64,000 nt of DNA from Streptomyces sp. NRRL WC-3626 (GTDB lineage Bacteria > Actinomycetota > Actinomycetes > Streptomycetales > Streptomycetaceae), in NCBI RefSeq assembly GCF_000718785.1, contig NZ_JOCA01000023.1, positions 62,001 through 126,000 of the forward strand, read 5' to 3'. Both the position numbers and the translations under genes were made by a program. The notes under the pieces are model-generated. The model saw only the letters and a list, made by a program, of their open reading frames with translations, made no database searches and was not told where the DNA came from. The first letter of the stretch is position 1, and each line of letters begins with the position of its first letter. This document shows positions 47,147-56,481 of the stretch, in pieces.

Positions 47147-48178
47147 TCAGATGACCTTCAGCCGCACCAGCGCGCCCAGCGTCAGCGCCCCCGGCAGCAG
47201 CGGCAGCCACACCGTGATGATCCGGAAGACCAGCACCACCGCCGTGGCCACCGCCGCCGCGCCGCCCACCGCCACCAGCGCCACCACGAGCGCCGCCTCG
47301 ACGGAGCCGATCCCGCCGGGAGTCGGCACCAGCGCCACCGCGACCGTCGCCGCCAAGTACGCCACCGCCATGTGCGCGGGCGGCACCGCGAGCCCGAACG
47401 CCAGCCCCACCAGCACCAGCGCCGCCGCCTGCAGCGCGGGGAAGGCCAGCGCCCCGCCCCACAGCGCCAGCGCCCGGGACGGCAGCGCGTGGACCGACCG
47501 CGCCTCGCCCAGCGCCGTCCGCAGGAACCCCACGACCATCCGCCGCAGCCGCCGTACGGCCGTCAGCGCCACCACGACGACGGCCAGCAGCCCGCCGACC
47601 GCGAACAGCAGCGGACCGAACGCCCCCTCGGGCAGCAGCGAACCGAACCGCAGCGCGCCGGGGAACGCCACCAGCAGTGCCGCCAGCAGCCCCACCCGGC
47701 CGACCGACTCCGCCAGCAGATACAGCGCCAGCGCCGCCGAGGAACGGGCCGGCGGGAGCCCGCACACCGTCATGAACCGCAGATTGACCGCGCTCGCGCC
47801 CAGCCCGGTGGGCAGCAGATGGTTCGCCGCGCCCGCCGCGAACTGCGTGGCCAGCAGCCGCCGCCGGGGCAGCCGTTCCAGCACCGCGCCCTGCCGGGTG
47901 CACGCGGCCGCCACCCAGGTCAGACAGGTCGCGCCGGCCGCCGCCAGCAGCCAGGGCCAGCGGGCGGTCGCCAGCTGGGCGAACCCCTCGGCCAGCACCG
48001 ACCGGTGCCGCACCGCGACCACGGTCACCAGCAGCAGCGGCAGCACACACAGGATCCGGCGGATCGTCCCCGTCACAGCCCCCGAGGATCTCCGGCGCGA
48101 GCCAACGGCGGGTTGCGGCGGCCCGGACGCCCGCTGACGGCCGGGCAGCGGGGCGGGGCCGTCCTTGACCTCAATCAT
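47147..48178 (-). CDS. Lysylphosphatidylglycerol synthase TM-region / YbhN-family membrane protein
   Basis: A 343-residue integral membrane protein with about eight hydrophobic segments after a 45-residue polar N-terminus. GVxLLPTGLGASAVNLRFM-like HLLPTGLGASAVNLRFMTVCGLP and VALVPTPGGIGSVEAALVVALVAVG are the flippase-domain motifs of the LPG_synthase_TM (UPF0104/YbhN) family. The aminoacyl-transferase domain of MprF is absent. Family members are proposed to move lipids across the membrane. The start was set at ATG 48178, but a GTG about 35 codons in is possible. Only 24 bp separate it from the divergent ABC exporter. Confidence 0.75.
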   Translation of the reverse strand: MIEVKDGPAPLPGRQRASGPPQPAVGSRRRSSGAVTGTIRRILCVLPLLLVTVVAVRHRSVLAEGFAQLATARWPWLLAAAGATCLTWVAAACTRQGAVLERLPRRRLLATQFAAGAANHLLPTGLGASAVNLRFMTVCGLPPARSSAALALYLLAESVGRVGLLAALLVAFPGALRFGSLLPEGAFGPLLFAVGGLLAVVVVALTAVRRLRRMVVGFLRTALGEARSVHALPSRALALWGGALAFPALQAAALVLVGLAFGLAVPPAHMAVAYLAATVAVALVPTPGGIGSVEAALVVALVAVGGAAAVATAVVLVFRIITVWLPLLPGALTLGALVRLKVI

Positions 48179-48202
48179 GCTCGAGGTTCTACCGTCGTCC
48201 GC

Positions 48203-50086
48203 ATGAGCATGGAGACCACAGCGTGGACACAGCTGCGCAGCGTCATGACCGCCGAGGACGAGCACCGACCCCTGACGAGGGCGACACTGCGCCGCATCGG
48301 CGCCTTCGCCCGCCCGCACCGCCGCAGGCTGGCCCTGTTCGTGCTCCTCGGCACGGCGACGGCCGCGCTGGCCGTCGCCACCCCCGTACTCGCCGGGCGG
48401 GTCATGGACGCCATCGTCTCCGGCGGCGCCGAGGCCACGGTCGTACGCCTGGCCCTGCTCATCGCGCTGATCGCCGTCGCGGAGGCGGCCCTCGGCGTAC
48501 TCGGCCGCCGGCTGTCGGCCGCTCTCGGCGAGGAACTCATCCTCGACCTGCGGACAGCGGTCTTCGACCATGTACAGCGGATGCCGGTCGCGTTCTTCAC
48601 ACGCACTCGTACGGGAGCGCTGGTCTCCCGTCTCAACAACGACGTCATCGGCGCCCAACGCGCCTTCAGCAACACCCTGTCGACCGTGGTCGGCAACCTG
48701 GTCACCCTCGTGCTCACCCTGGCCGTCATGCTGACCCTCTCCTGGCAGATCACCCTGCTCGCGCTGGCCCTGCTGCCGGTGTTCGTGATCCCGGCCCGCC
48801 GTATGGGCCGCCGGATGGCCGGGATGCAGCGCGAGGCCGCCGCCCTGAACGCCGCCATGGGCACCCGGATGACCGAGCGGTTCTCCGCCCCCGGCGCCAC
48901 CCTGGTCAAACTGTTCGGACGCCCCGAGGAGGAGTCGGAGCAGTTCGCCGTCCGCGCCCGCCGCGTACGGGACATCGGCGTCCGTACGGCCACGGCGCAG
49001 ACGGTGTTCATCACCGCCCTGACCCTCGTCTCCGCCCTCGCGCTCGCCCTCGTCTACGGCGTCGGCGGCCGGCTCGCCCTCGGCGGCACCCTGGAACCCG
49101 GCGCCGTCGTGGCCCTGGCCCTGCTGCTCACCCGGCTCTACGCCCCGCTCACCTCCCTCGCCGGGGCACGGGTCGAGGTGATGAGCGCGCTGGTCAGCTT
49201 CGAGCGGGTCTTCGAGGTCCTCGACCTGGAGCCCCTCATCCAGGAGAAGCCGGACGCCCGCGAACTGCCCGAGGGCCCGGTCTCCGTCGAGTTCGACGAC
49301 GTCCACTTCGGCTACCCGTCCGCCGACAAGGTCTCCCTGGCCTCCCTGGAGGAGGTGGCCACCCTCGACACACGCGGCGGTGACGTGGTTTTGCACGGCA
49401 TCTCCTTCCGCGCCGAACCCGGGCAGACCGTCGCCCTGGTCGGCTCCTCCGGCGCGGGCAAGTCGACCATCGCCGGGCTCCTGCCGCGGCTGTACGACGT
49501 CGACTCGGGGGCCGTACGCGTGGGCGGCGTCGACGTCCGCGAGCTGACCGCCGCCTCGCTGCGCGCCACTCTCGGGATGGTTACCCAGGACGGTCATCTC
49601 TTCCACGACACCGTGCGCGCCAACCTGCTCCTGGCCCGTCCGGAGGCGGCCGAGTCCGAACTGTGGGACGCCCTGCGCCGCGCCCGCCTCGACACCCTCG
49701 TACGCGCCCTGCCCGACGGTCTGGACACGGTCGTGGGGGAGCGGGGCTACCGGCTCTCGGGCGGTGAACGCCAGCGCATGACCATCGCCCGGCTGCTGCT
49801 GGCCCGTCAGCGCGTCGTCATCCTCGACGAGGCCACCGCCCACCTGGACAACACCTCCGAGGCGGCCGTGCAGGAGGCGCTCACGGAGGCGCTGGAGGGC
49901 AGGACGGCGGTCGTCATCGCCCACCGGCTGTCCACCGTCCGGGCCGCCGACCTGATCCTGGTGGTCGAGGCGGGCCGGATCGCGGAACGCGGCACGCACG
50001 AGGAACTGCTGGCCGCCGGCGGACGCTACGCCGAGCTCTACCGCACCCAGTTCGAACGGCAGCCGGGGGAGACGGTGGCGGCCTAG
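48203..50086 (+). CDS. ABC exporter with fused membrane and ATPase domains
   Basis: A 627-residue half-transporter of ABCB type. The six-helix membrane domain spans about residues 30-340. The nucleotide-binding domain has Walker A LVGSSGAGKST, Q-loop MVTQDGHLFHDT, signature LSGGERQRM, Walker B VVILDEATAHLD and the switch His in VVIAHRLSTV. It should work as a homodimer exporting lipids, peptides or drugs. Its divergence from a YbhN-type membrane protein, with only 24 bp between start codons, suggests shared control and a lipid-related role. Confidence 0.88.
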   Translation: MSMETTAWTQLRSVMTAEDEHRPLTRATLRRIGAFARPHRRRLALFVLLGTATAALAVATPVLAGRVMDAIVSGGAEATVVRLALLIALIAVAEAALGVLGRRLSAALGEELILDLRTAVFDHVQRMPVAFFTRTRTGALVSRLNNDVIGAQRAFSNTLSTVVGNLVTLVLTLAVMLTLSWQITLLALALLPVFVIPARRMGRRMAGMQREAAALNAAMGTRMTERFSAPGATLVKLFGRPEEESEQFAVRARRVRDIGVRTATAQTVFITALTLVSALALALVYGVGGRLALGGTLEPGAVVALALLLTRLYAPLTSLAGARVEVMSALVSFERVFEVLDLEPLIQEKPDARELPEGPVSVEFDDVHFGYPSADKVSLASLEEVATLDTRGGDVVLHGISFRAEPGQTVALVGSSGAGKSTIAGLLPRLYDVDSGAVRVGGVDVRELTAASLRATLGMVTQDGHLFHDTVRANLLLARPEAAESELWDALRRARLDTLVRALPDGLDTVVGERGYRLSGGERQRMTIARLLLARQRVVILDEATAHLDNTSEAAVQEALTEALEGRTAVVIAHRLSTVRAADLILVVEAGRIAERGTHEELLAAGGRYAELYRTQFERQPGETVAA

Positions 50087-50099
50087 GGGAGCGGACTCG

Positions 50100-50139
50100 C
50101 GGAAGGGGAGGGACATCCGCGGGTGTCCCTCCCCTTCCG
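50100..50139. terminator. Bidirectional terminator (ABC exporter / secDF)
   Basis: A perfect 16-bp stem, CGGAAGGGGAGGGACA (50100-50115) with its complement (50124-50139), closes an 8-base loop between convergent genes. Confidence 0.8.
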
Positions 50140-50155
50140 CCGGTTCTGCTTGCCG

Positions 50156-52462
50156 CTACCGGGTCCGCGCGGCGGTCCTCGTCCGGTCCGGACGGTCCCC
50201 GGCGCCGGACTTCGCCCGTCCGGAGCCGCCCCGGCCACGGCCGCCCTTGCGGCCGCTGCCGTACGCGTCGAGCTGAATGGCGAGCGGCGACGCGGTCAGG
50301 ACCGACGAGTACGTGCCCACCAGCATGCCGATCAGCAGGGCGAGCGCGAAGTCGGTCAGCGAGTCGCCGCCCAGCAGGGCCAGCGCGGCCAGGATGAAGA
50401 TCACACCGATACCGGTGTTGACGGTACGCGGCACCGTCTGCAGGATGGCCCGGTTGGTGACCTGCGCCAACGGCGCCTTACTGTCCTTCCGCCACAGCTC
50501 GCGGATGCGGTCGAAGACCACGACGGAGTCGTTCACCGAGTAGCCGATCACGGTGAGCAGCGCCGCCAGGAACACCCCGTCGATCGGCTTGCCCAGCCAC
50601 GCGAAGATCCCGGTCAGGATGACCACGTCGTGGGCGAGCGCGCTGACCGCGCCGGTGCCGAACATCCAGCGGAACCGGAAGGCGAGGTACAGCAACTGGG
50701 CGCCGAGGGCCAGCCCGAGCGCGATCAGCGCGTTGCGGCGCAGCTCGTCACCGAGGCTCGGGCCGATCAGCTCGTCGCGGACCTTCTCCGCCCCGCCGCC
50801 GGCCTCGTCGATCGCCTCGGCCACCGCGACGGCCTGCGCGTTGGTCAGCTCCTCGGTGCGCACCGTCAGCCGGTTGTCCCCGGAGGACTGCACGACGGCC
50901 TGCGGGAAACCGGCGTCGGAGAGCGCCTCACGGGCGTGGTCCGGGTCGACGGTGTTCGTGGTGGAGTACTCGATCAGCCGGCCGCCGGTGAACTCCACAC
51001 CGAAGTTCAGCCCGCGCACCGCGATGCCGGAGCCGGCGACGACCAGGACCACGGCGGAGACCGCGAGCCAGCGGCGCGGGTGCCGCATCAGCTGGGGGTC
51101 GCGTCGAGTGAGGTAGGTACGGACCCGGCCGATGGACGCCAGACCGGTCATCTTCGGACGCCGGTGCACCCAGCGGCGGGCCACGGCGAACTCGGCCAGC
51201 ACCCGGGTGATCACCAGGGCGCTGATGATGGACGCGAGGACACCGATGCCCAGCGTCACACCGAAGCCCTTCACCGGCCCGGAGGCGAGCACGAACAGCA
51301 GCGCGGCCGCGATCAGGGTGGTGACGTTGGAGTCCGCGATGGCGCTGAACGCGCCCTTGAAGCCGGCGGTCAGGGCCGAGCGGCTGCTCGGCCGGTTACG
51401 GGCGCCGTACTCCTCCCGGGCCCGTTCGAAGACCAGCACGTTGGCGTCCACGGCCATGCCGATGGCCAGCACGAAACCGGCCAGGCCGGGCAGGGTCAGG
51501 GTCGCGCCGAGGGCCGCGAGACCGGCGTAGGAGATCAGGCCGTAGCAGAGCAGGGCCAGGGTGGCGAGGACACCCATGAGGCGGTAGACGACGATGATGA
51601 AGAGCGCGGTCAGCGCGGTGCCGACGACGGCCGCCCAGGCGCTGGCCTCGATGGCCTCGGCGCCCAGCGTCGGGCCGACCGTCCGCTGCTCCACCGTCTC
51701 GACCGGCACCGGCAGCGCGCCGCCCTTGACCAGCAGGGCGAGCTCCTTGGCCTCGTCGCTGGTGAACGAACCGGTGATCTGGGTGGACCCGCCGGTGATG
51801 CCCGCGCCGCAGGCGACGGACGGGTCGACCTGGGGCGAGGAGATGATCTTGTTGTCGAGGACGATCGCGACCCGGCGCTGCGGATCGCCCGCCGGGTGGC
51901 AGGCGGCCTCGCCGGTCAGCTTCGCCCAGCCCTTGTCGTCCTCGAAGTCCACGGTGACATGCCAGCCGGCGCCGCTCTGCTGGTCGAAGAGGGCCTCGGC
52001 GTCCTTCACGTCCTGGCCGGTCAGCGCCGCGTCGGCCAGCCGGAGCTGTTCACCGGTCTGCTCGTCGGGCAGGAGACGCTCGCCGTCCTTCGCCTTGTCG
52101 GTCGCGGTGGCCGCGCCGAGCACCGAGTGCACGGACAGCTGCGCGGTACGTCCGAGGACGTCCGCGGCCTTGCGCGGATCCTGGACGCCGGGCAGCTCGA
52201 CGATGATGCGGTTGTCCCCGGAGCGGACGATGCTCGGTTCGGCGACGCCGAGCGCGTCGACCCGGCCGCGCAGCACCTCCAGGGTGCGGTCGGTGGCCGC
52301 CCCGTCGGCCTTCACGGTCTCGGTGGAACGGGTCTCCAGCACGATCTGGGTGCCGCCCCGCAGATCCAGACCCAGACGGACCGGGACGGTGACGGCGATG
52401 AACACGGATGCGGCGATCACGGCGAGCGCGAACAACGCCCTGACGCGGGCGGGACGTTTCAC
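50156..52462 (-). CDS. secDF: SecD-SecF fusion protein translocase subunit
   Basis: A 768-residue fusion. The SecD half (about residues 1-440) has GLDLRGGTQIVLETR, RVDALGVAEPSI and the TM4-region VLAIGMAVDANVLVFERAREE. The SecF half (about 460-740) has GLNFGVEFTGGRLIEY and VIGYSVNDSVVVFDRIRE. SecDF uses proton flow to pull proteins out during Sec export. Streptomyces genomes also hold separate secD and secF near ruv genes, so this is probably a paralogue. The C-terminal tail is Arg/Gly-rich. It is the last gene of an operon with a two-component system and a Pro-rich membrane protein. Confidence 0.9.
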   Translation of the reverse strand: MKRPARVRALFALAVIAASVFIAVTVPVRLGLDLRGGTQIVLETRSTETVKADGAATDRTLEVLRGRVDALGVAEPSIVRSGDNRIIVELPGVQDPRKAADVLGRTAQLSVHSVLGAATATDKAKDGERLLPDEQTGEQLRLADAALTGQDVKDAEALFDQQSGAGWHVTVDFEDDKGWAKLTGEAACHPAGDPQRRVAIVLDNKIISSPQVDPSVACGAGITGGSTQITGSFTSDEAKELALLVKGGALPVPVETVEQRTVGPTLGAEAIEASAWAAVVGTALTALFIIVVYRLMGVLATLALLCYGLISYAGLAALGATLTLPGLAGFVLAIGMAVDANVLVFERAREEYGARNRPSSRSALTAGFKGAFSAIADSNVTTLIAAALLFVLASGPVKGFGVTLGIGVLASIISALVITRVLAEFAVARRWVHRRPKMTGLASIGRVRTYLTRRDPQLMRHPRRWLAVSAVVLVVAGSGIAVRGLNFGVEFTGGRLIEYSTTNTVDPDHAREALSDAGFPQAVVQSSGDNRLTVRTEELTNAQAVAVAEAIDEAGGGAEKVRDELIGPSLGDELRRNALIALGLALGAQLLYLAFRFRWMFGTGAVSALAHDVVILTGIFAWLGKPIDGVFLAALLTVIGYSVNDSVVVFDRIRELWRKDSKAPLAQVTNRAILQTVPRTVNTGIGVIFILAALALLGGDSLTDFALALLIGMLVGTYSSVLTASPLAIQLDAYGSGRKGGRGRGGSGRAKSGAGDRPDRTRTAARTR

Positions 52463-52504
52463 AGATGCCTCCAGCAGGCACGCGGAAAAAGGAAAGAGGA
52501 AGTC

Positions 52505-52906
52505 TCAGGTGCTGGAGGCGGCGGGCGGCGCGCGCCCGAGGTCGGAGGGCATGTGCGCGGCGGCGGGCGCCGCGTGTCCGGCCGCCGGCGCGGGCCGGGC
52601 CGGCCGGGGCGGGATCCGCGGCGTGTCCGCCGCGGTGAAGAGCGCATGACCGGCGGGCACCGCCCGCTCACCGGCGTCCCGCTCCGGCCTGGTGTGCGGG
52701 GTGCGGGAGCCGACATAGGCGTCGTCGCCGTACGGACGGGTGTCCGACTCGTAGGCCGAGGGACCGTACGGAGCCGGGGCGGGGACGAGTTCCGTGCCGC
52801 CGCCGCTGAACCCGAGGGTCAGCAGTACGGCCGCGAACGCGGCGAGGACCGCCGCGACGGCCCGGAACGGAAGGCGGGTGCGCTGTCCCCGCGGGGCGGC
52901 GGTCAA
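52505..52906 (-). CDS. Pro/Ala-rich single-pass membrane protein
   Basis: A 133-residue protein with one transmembrane segment (about residues 15-32, FRAVAAVLAAFAAVLLTLGF) and a Pro-, Ala- and Tyr-containing outer tail (ELVPAPAPYGPSAYESDTRPYGDDAY). No family is recognised. The start overlaps the response-regulator stop by 4 bp, so its production is coupled to the two-component system. It lies between that system and secDF and may be a sensor accessory or an export client. Low complexity limits any firmer call. Confidence 0.6.
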   Translation of the reverse strand: MTAAPRGQRTRLPFRAVAAVLAAFAAVLLTLGFSGGGTELVPAPAPYGPSAYESDTRPYGDDAYVGSRTPHTRPERDAGERAVPAGHALFTAADTPRIPPRPARPAPAAGHAAPAAAHMPSDLGRAPPAASST

Positions 52907-53589
52907 GGTTCGACGAGCCCGGCGCGGATGGCGTAACGGGTCAGTTCGAGGCGGTCCCGCAGACCCAGCTTGTGCAGCAGGTTCTCGCGGTGCCGCTGCA
53001 CCGTCTTGATGCTGATGAACAGCATCTCGGCGATCTCCTTCGACGAGTGCCCCTCGGCGACGAGCTTCAGCACCTCCTCCTCGCGCGGGGTCAGCAGCTG
53101 CTCGGGAGCCTCCTCACCGTGCCGCACCCGGTCGAGGTAGTTACGGATGAGGGCGGTCACCGCCCCCGGGTACAGGAACGGCTCGTCCCGCATCGCGGCC
53201 CGGCAGGCCGCGACCAGATCGCGGTCCGCGACGGACTTCAGGACGTAGCCGCCGGCGCCGGCCTTCAGCGCCTGGAACAGGTACTGCTCGTTGTCGTGCA
53301 TCGTCAGCATCAGGATGCGCAGCCCCGGCTTGAGCGCCGTCAGCTCGCGGGCGGCCTGCAGGCCGGTCAGCCGCGGCATGGCGATGTCCAGGACGGCCAG
53401 GTCGACGTCGTGGGTACGGGCCATGGCGATCGCCTCCGCGCCGTCACCGGCCTCGGCGACCACCCGCAGATCCGGCTCCCGGTCGAGGATGAGCCGGACG
53501 CCGCGCCGCACCAGCGCGTGGTCGTCGGCGAGCAGGATCCGGATCGGGGCGTCCGTCCGGCGGGCCTCGTGGGTGTCCTCGTGGTTCAT
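52903..53589 (-). CDS. NarL/LuxR-family response regulator
   Basis: A 228-residue regulator. The receiver domain has acidic pocket ADDH near residue 22, phospho-acceptor D68 in AVLDIAMP, and Lys in YVLKSVADRD. The LuxR-type helix-turn-helix is LTPREEEVLKLVAEGHSSKEIAEMLFISIKTVQRHRENLLHKL. It overlaps the kinase gene upstream (ATGA at 53586-53589) and the membrane-protein gene downstream. It probably controls its own operon, including secDF. Confidence 0.92.
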   Translation of the reverse strand: MNHEDTHEARRTDAPIRILLADDHALVRRGVRLILDREPDLRVVAEAGDGAEAIAMARTHDVDLAVLDIAMPRLTGLQAARELTALKPGLRILMLTMHDNEQYLFQALKAGAGGYVLKSVADRDLVAACRAAMRDEPFLYPGAVTALIRNYLDRVRHGEEAPEQLLTPREEEVLKLVAEGHSSKEIAEMLFISIKTVQRHRENLLHKLGLRDRLELTRYAIRAGLVEP

Positions 53590-54575
53590 GACTGCTTCCT
53601 GACAACGGGCACGGTGAGCCGGATCCGGGTACCGGCGGGCGGAGCGGAGGGGGCGACGGGGTGGTCGTCGAGGCTGGAGATGCCCAGGTCGGCCCCGATC
53701 AGCAGGGCCCGTTCCCGCATCCCGCGGAGCCCGGCGCCCTCGCGTGCGGCACCGATGCCCCGGCCGTCGTCGCTCACCTCGAGGACGACGCAGCGGTCGA
53801 CGGCGCGCAGGCTCACCTCCACACTCCGCGCCTCGGCGTGCCGGGCGGCGTTGGTCAGACCCTCCTGTGCCACACGGTAGATGACCAGCTCCTGCTCGTG
53901 GTCGAGAGCGGGCAGATCGGAGTCGAAACGGCGCAGCACACGCAGCCCGGTGTGCGTGGCGAACTCGGTGGCCAGCGAGGTGACGGCGCTGACCAGACCG
54001 AGATCGTCCAGCACGCCCGGACGCAGCCGGCGCACCAGCCTGCGCACCTCGTCCAGGCTCTCCCGGGTGATCTCCTGCGCCTGCTGGAGCTCCCCGCGCA
54101 GCGGCTCCTCCGCCTCGTCGGCCGCCCGCTTCAGCGCCAGCAGCACGGCCGTCATGCTCTGCCCGACCTCGTCGTGCAGCTCCTGGGCGATACGGCGCCG
54201 CTCGCCCTCCTGGGCGAGGATCGCGCGGGCACTGCTCGCGACGCGTTCCCCCTCCAGCCGCTCCAGCATCGAATTGAACGTGCTGACCAGCTCGGACACC
54301 TCACCGCCGCCGCGCACGGGCAGACGCTGGCCGGGGCGCAGCAGGTCGACCGTGGTCATCAGCCGGGTCACCCGGTCCAGCGGGGCGAGACCGATGCGCA
54401 GCAGGGCCGCGTTGGCGACGAGCATGACGGCGAGGCCGCCGACGAGGATCACCGCCTCGGTGAGCAGCACCGGGACGGACACGGTCACCGGAGCCCACAG
54501 CAGCAGCGCGGTGGCGCTGCCCAGCACCACCGCGTTCAGCCCGAAGATCCGCCAGTACAGGGACACGGAGGTCAC
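53586..54575 (-). CDS. Sensor histidine kinase (HisKA_3 type)
   Basis: A 329-residue membrane kinase. Two hydrophobic segments lie at about residues 10-30 and 36-60, followed by a HAMP linker (IGLAPLDRVTRLMTTVDLLRPGQRL). The phospho-acceptor is H134 in ERRRIAQELHDEVGQ, and the ATPase domain has YRVAQEGLTNAARHAEA (N box) and LEVSDDGRGIG (G1 box). There is almost no extracellular sensing domain, so the signal is probably sensed within the membrane or through a partner such as the Pro-rich protein two genes on. Confidence 0.92.
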   Translation of the reverse strand: MTSVSLYWRIFGLNAVVLGSATALLLWAPVTVSVPVLLTEAVILVGGLAVMLVANAALLRIGLAPLDRVTRLMTTVDLLRPGQRLPVRGGGEVSELVSTFNSMLERLEGERVASSARAILAQEGERRRIAQELHDEVGQSMTAVLLALKRAADEAEEPLRGELQQAQEITRESLDEVRRLVRRLRPGVLDDLGLVSAVTSLATEFATHTGLRVLRRFDSDLPALDHEQELVIYRVAQEGLTNAARHAEARSVEVSLRAVDRCVVLEVSDDGRGIGAAREGAGLRGMRERALLIGADLGISSLDDHPVAPSAPPAGTRIRLTVPVVRKQS

Positions 54576-54745
54576 GCCTTCCTCTTTCTCGTCTGCCTCT
54601 ACTGTCGGTCACCGCGCCCGCGAACGCGGCGGCGGCCTCATGGTCCCGGCGGACAACACCGGCCAGCATGCACCAGGGACCGGCCCCGGTCGATGGGCCC
54701 CGCGACCCATTTCCCCCCGTCCACCGGGCCCATCCCGAACGGGGT

Positions 54746-54759
54746 GGGTCCTCGGACCC
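54746..54759. promoter_or_regulatory. Inverted repeat GGGTCC-TC-GGACCC between divergent operons
   Basis: A 6+6 dyad lies in the 273-bp gap between the histidine kinase and the DksA-like gene. Other partial dyads (ATGGG...CCCAT, TGGGC...GCCCA) surround it. NarL/DosR-type regulators often bind such G/C-rich half sites, so it may be a target of the adjacent response regulator. Confidence 0.35.
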
Positions 54760-54848
54760 CGCACAGATGGGTACCGCGCCCAATGGGCGCCGGCCCGGAA
54801 ACGGGCCAGGGTTGAGTCATCACCCGTACGTCATGAGGAGGACCGTCC

Positions 54849-55172
54849 GTGTCGCTCGACCTGCCCCGCACCGAACCCCGTACCGCCCATCCCGCTCCCG
54901 ACGAGGTCCGTCAGCGCCTCGAGCACGCCCGCTCGACCCGCCTGGCACAGCTCAAGGCGCTCGACGAAACGGGGCAGAGTCCCGGCGACCACCTGATGTC
55001 CAACCAGCGGGAGGCCATCCAGCGCGTCCTCACGGAGATCGACGAGGCCTTCGCACGCGTCGAGGACGGCACCTACGGCACCTGCCTGGGCTGCTCCAAG
55101 GCCGTACCGCCGGAGCGCCTGGAGATTCTCCCCCACACCCGGTACTGCGTCGCCTGCCAGCGTCGCGCCTAG
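54849..55172 (+). CDS. DksA/TraR-family zinc-finger protein
   Basis: A 107-residue protein. The N-terminal coiled-coil region (VRQRLEHARSTRLAQLKALDE) is followed by the C4 zinc finger CLGC...CVAC, separated by 17 residues. Family members bind in the RNA-polymerase secondary channel. The coiled-coil tip lacks the DxxDxA acidic motif of E. coli DksA as far as I can see, so classic ppGpp synergy is doubtful. The GTG start follows GAGGAGGA. It is the first gene of a four-gene group. Confidence 0.82.
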   Translation: MSLDLPRTEPRTAHPAPDEVRQRLEHARSTRLAQLKALDETGQSPGDHLMSNQREAIQRVLTEIDEAFARVEDGTYGTCLGCSKAVPPERLEILPHTRYCVACQRRA

Positions 55173-55226
55173 GCGCGACCGGGCCCCGTCCGTCCTTCTC
55201 TCCCGCTCTGCCCAAGGGGTGCAGTG

Positions 55227-55595
55227 GTGACCCACCAGACCATCGGCGAGCGCGACACGGTCCTCGACGCCGAGGACCTCGCCGCGCTGCGCGAGAACCT
55301 GCACGAGCAGCGGCTGTTCCGGCAGGAGCAGCTCCGGCAGTTCGCGACCCACTCCTCGAACCGTGCCGAGGAACGCCGTCAGTCGGACGCCGCCCAGGTA
55401 GAGGTCGGCGTCAGGCTCGCGGCCTCCGCGCGCATGGTGCTCGCCGACGTCGAGGCGGCGCTGGCCCGGATGGACTCCGGGCAGTACGGCACGTGCCATC
55501 TGTGCCGTCGCGCCGTCGAACGCCACCGCCTGCTGATCGTCCCCCAGGCCCGCTACTGCGGGCGCTGCCAGCAGGTGAGGGAGGCCGGCCGGTGA
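55227..55595 (+). CDS. DksA/TraR-like zinc-finger protein (second)
   Basis: A 122-residue protein with an N-terminal helical region (DLAALRENLHEQRLFRQEQLRQF) and a zinc finger CHLC...CGRC in GQYGTCHLCRRAVERHRLLIVPQARYCGRC. Tandem GTG codons at 55224 and 55227 give two starts; the second has better spacing from AAGGGG. It ends in a GTGA overlap with the MreB-like gene. Two different DksA-like proteins side by side suggest divided roles or a heteromeric pair. Confidence 0.78.
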   Translation: MTHQTIGERDTVLDAEDLAALRENLHEQRLFRQEQLRQFATHSSNRAEERRQSDAAQVEVGVRLAASARMVLADVEAALARMDSGQYGTCHLCRRAVERHRLLIVPQARYCGRCQQVREAGR

Positions 55596-56395
55596 CCGTG
55601 ATCCGGCGCACCCTTCCGGCTCCGGTACGGCACCGGCACTGGCCGCTGTGCCGGCGCTGCTCAGGTATCGCTCTCGACCTGGGCAGCGCCCGCACGCGCG
55701 CGTGGATCGCCGGACGGGGCATGGTCCTCGACGTGCCCACCGTCACCTTCCCGGGCACGGGGGCCATCCACCCCATCCAGCGCGGCACCATCGTCGACAC
55801 CCCGGGTACGGCCCGGATGCTGGAGCGGCTGCTCGGGCACCGGCTGCCCAGGATCGGCCGCCCGCTGGTCGTCGTCACGGCGCCGGTCCTGGACGGCCTC
55901 GCCTTCCGGACCGAGGCCCGCACCGCCGTCGAGATCCTCCGCCCGCGCGCCGTCATGACCGTCCCGGGCGCCCGCGCGGTGGCCCTGGCGGCGGGCGCCG
56001 ACCACATCCGGCCGCTGCTGGTGGTGGACATAGGGGCCCACCTCACCGAGGTGGTGCTGCTCGTGGACGGCGCGGTCACCGACGCCCGCCGCACCGCGCT
56101 GGGCACCGCCGACCTGACCGACGGCACGCCGCCCGGCGACATCACCGCGGCGGTGACCGACATGGTGACCGCGATGCTGCGGCAGGACCGCACCTCGCTC
56201 ACCCGTACCGCCCTGCGCCGGGGCATACTCCTGGCCGGCGGGGGCGCGCTGCGCCCCGACATCACCCGCGACCTGCCCGGCAGCCTCGGCTGCCCGGTCA
56301 CGCAGGTCCCGTCGCCGCACACCGCCGCCGTGCGGGGGGCCGCCGGCCTGCTCGCGTCGGCGCACCACCACCCGTCGGACAGCGGCACCCTCTGA
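55592..56395 (+). CDS. Short MreB-like actin-fold ATPase
   Basis: A 267-residue protein with actin-fold motifs: GIALDLGSARTRAWIAGRGMVLDVPTV (phosphate 1), LLVVDIGAHLTEVVLLVDGAV (phosphate 2) and GILLAGGGALRPDI (adenosine motif). Full MreB has about 340 residues; here segments between the phosphate loops are missing or shortened, notably in subdomain IB. Streptomyces carries short MreB paralogues of unclear role. The start overlaps the preceding zinc-finger gene by 4 bp (GTGA). Polymerisation ability is uncertain. Confidence 0.75.
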   Translation: MTVIRRTLPAPVRHRHWPLCRRCSGIALDLGSARTRAWIAGRGMVLDVPTVTFPGTGAIHPIQRGTIVDTPGTARMLERLLGHRLPRIGRPLVVVTAPVLDGLAFRTEARTAVEILRPRAVMTVPGARAVALAAGADHIRPLLVVDIGAHLTEVVLLVDGAVTDARRTALGTADLTDGTPPGDITAAVTDMVTAMLRQDRTSLTRTALRRGILLAGGGALRPDITRDLPGSLGCPVTQVPSPHTAAVRGAAGLLASAHHHPSDSGTL

Positions 56396-56481
56396 CCGGC
56401 GCCGCGGTCCGCGGCCACCGGCACCCCCCCACCAGCCCGTTTCACGTACCCAGAAGTCACGTACCCGGAAGGAGCTTTGAC

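Noticed and set aside
47147..50116. A 989-codon open frame on the minus strand opposite the ABC exporter
   Set aside because: Its first two thirds are the antisense of a clear ABC transporter and consist of low-complexity Gly/Arg/Gln-rich sequence; only the last 343 codons (YbhN-type protein) are real.
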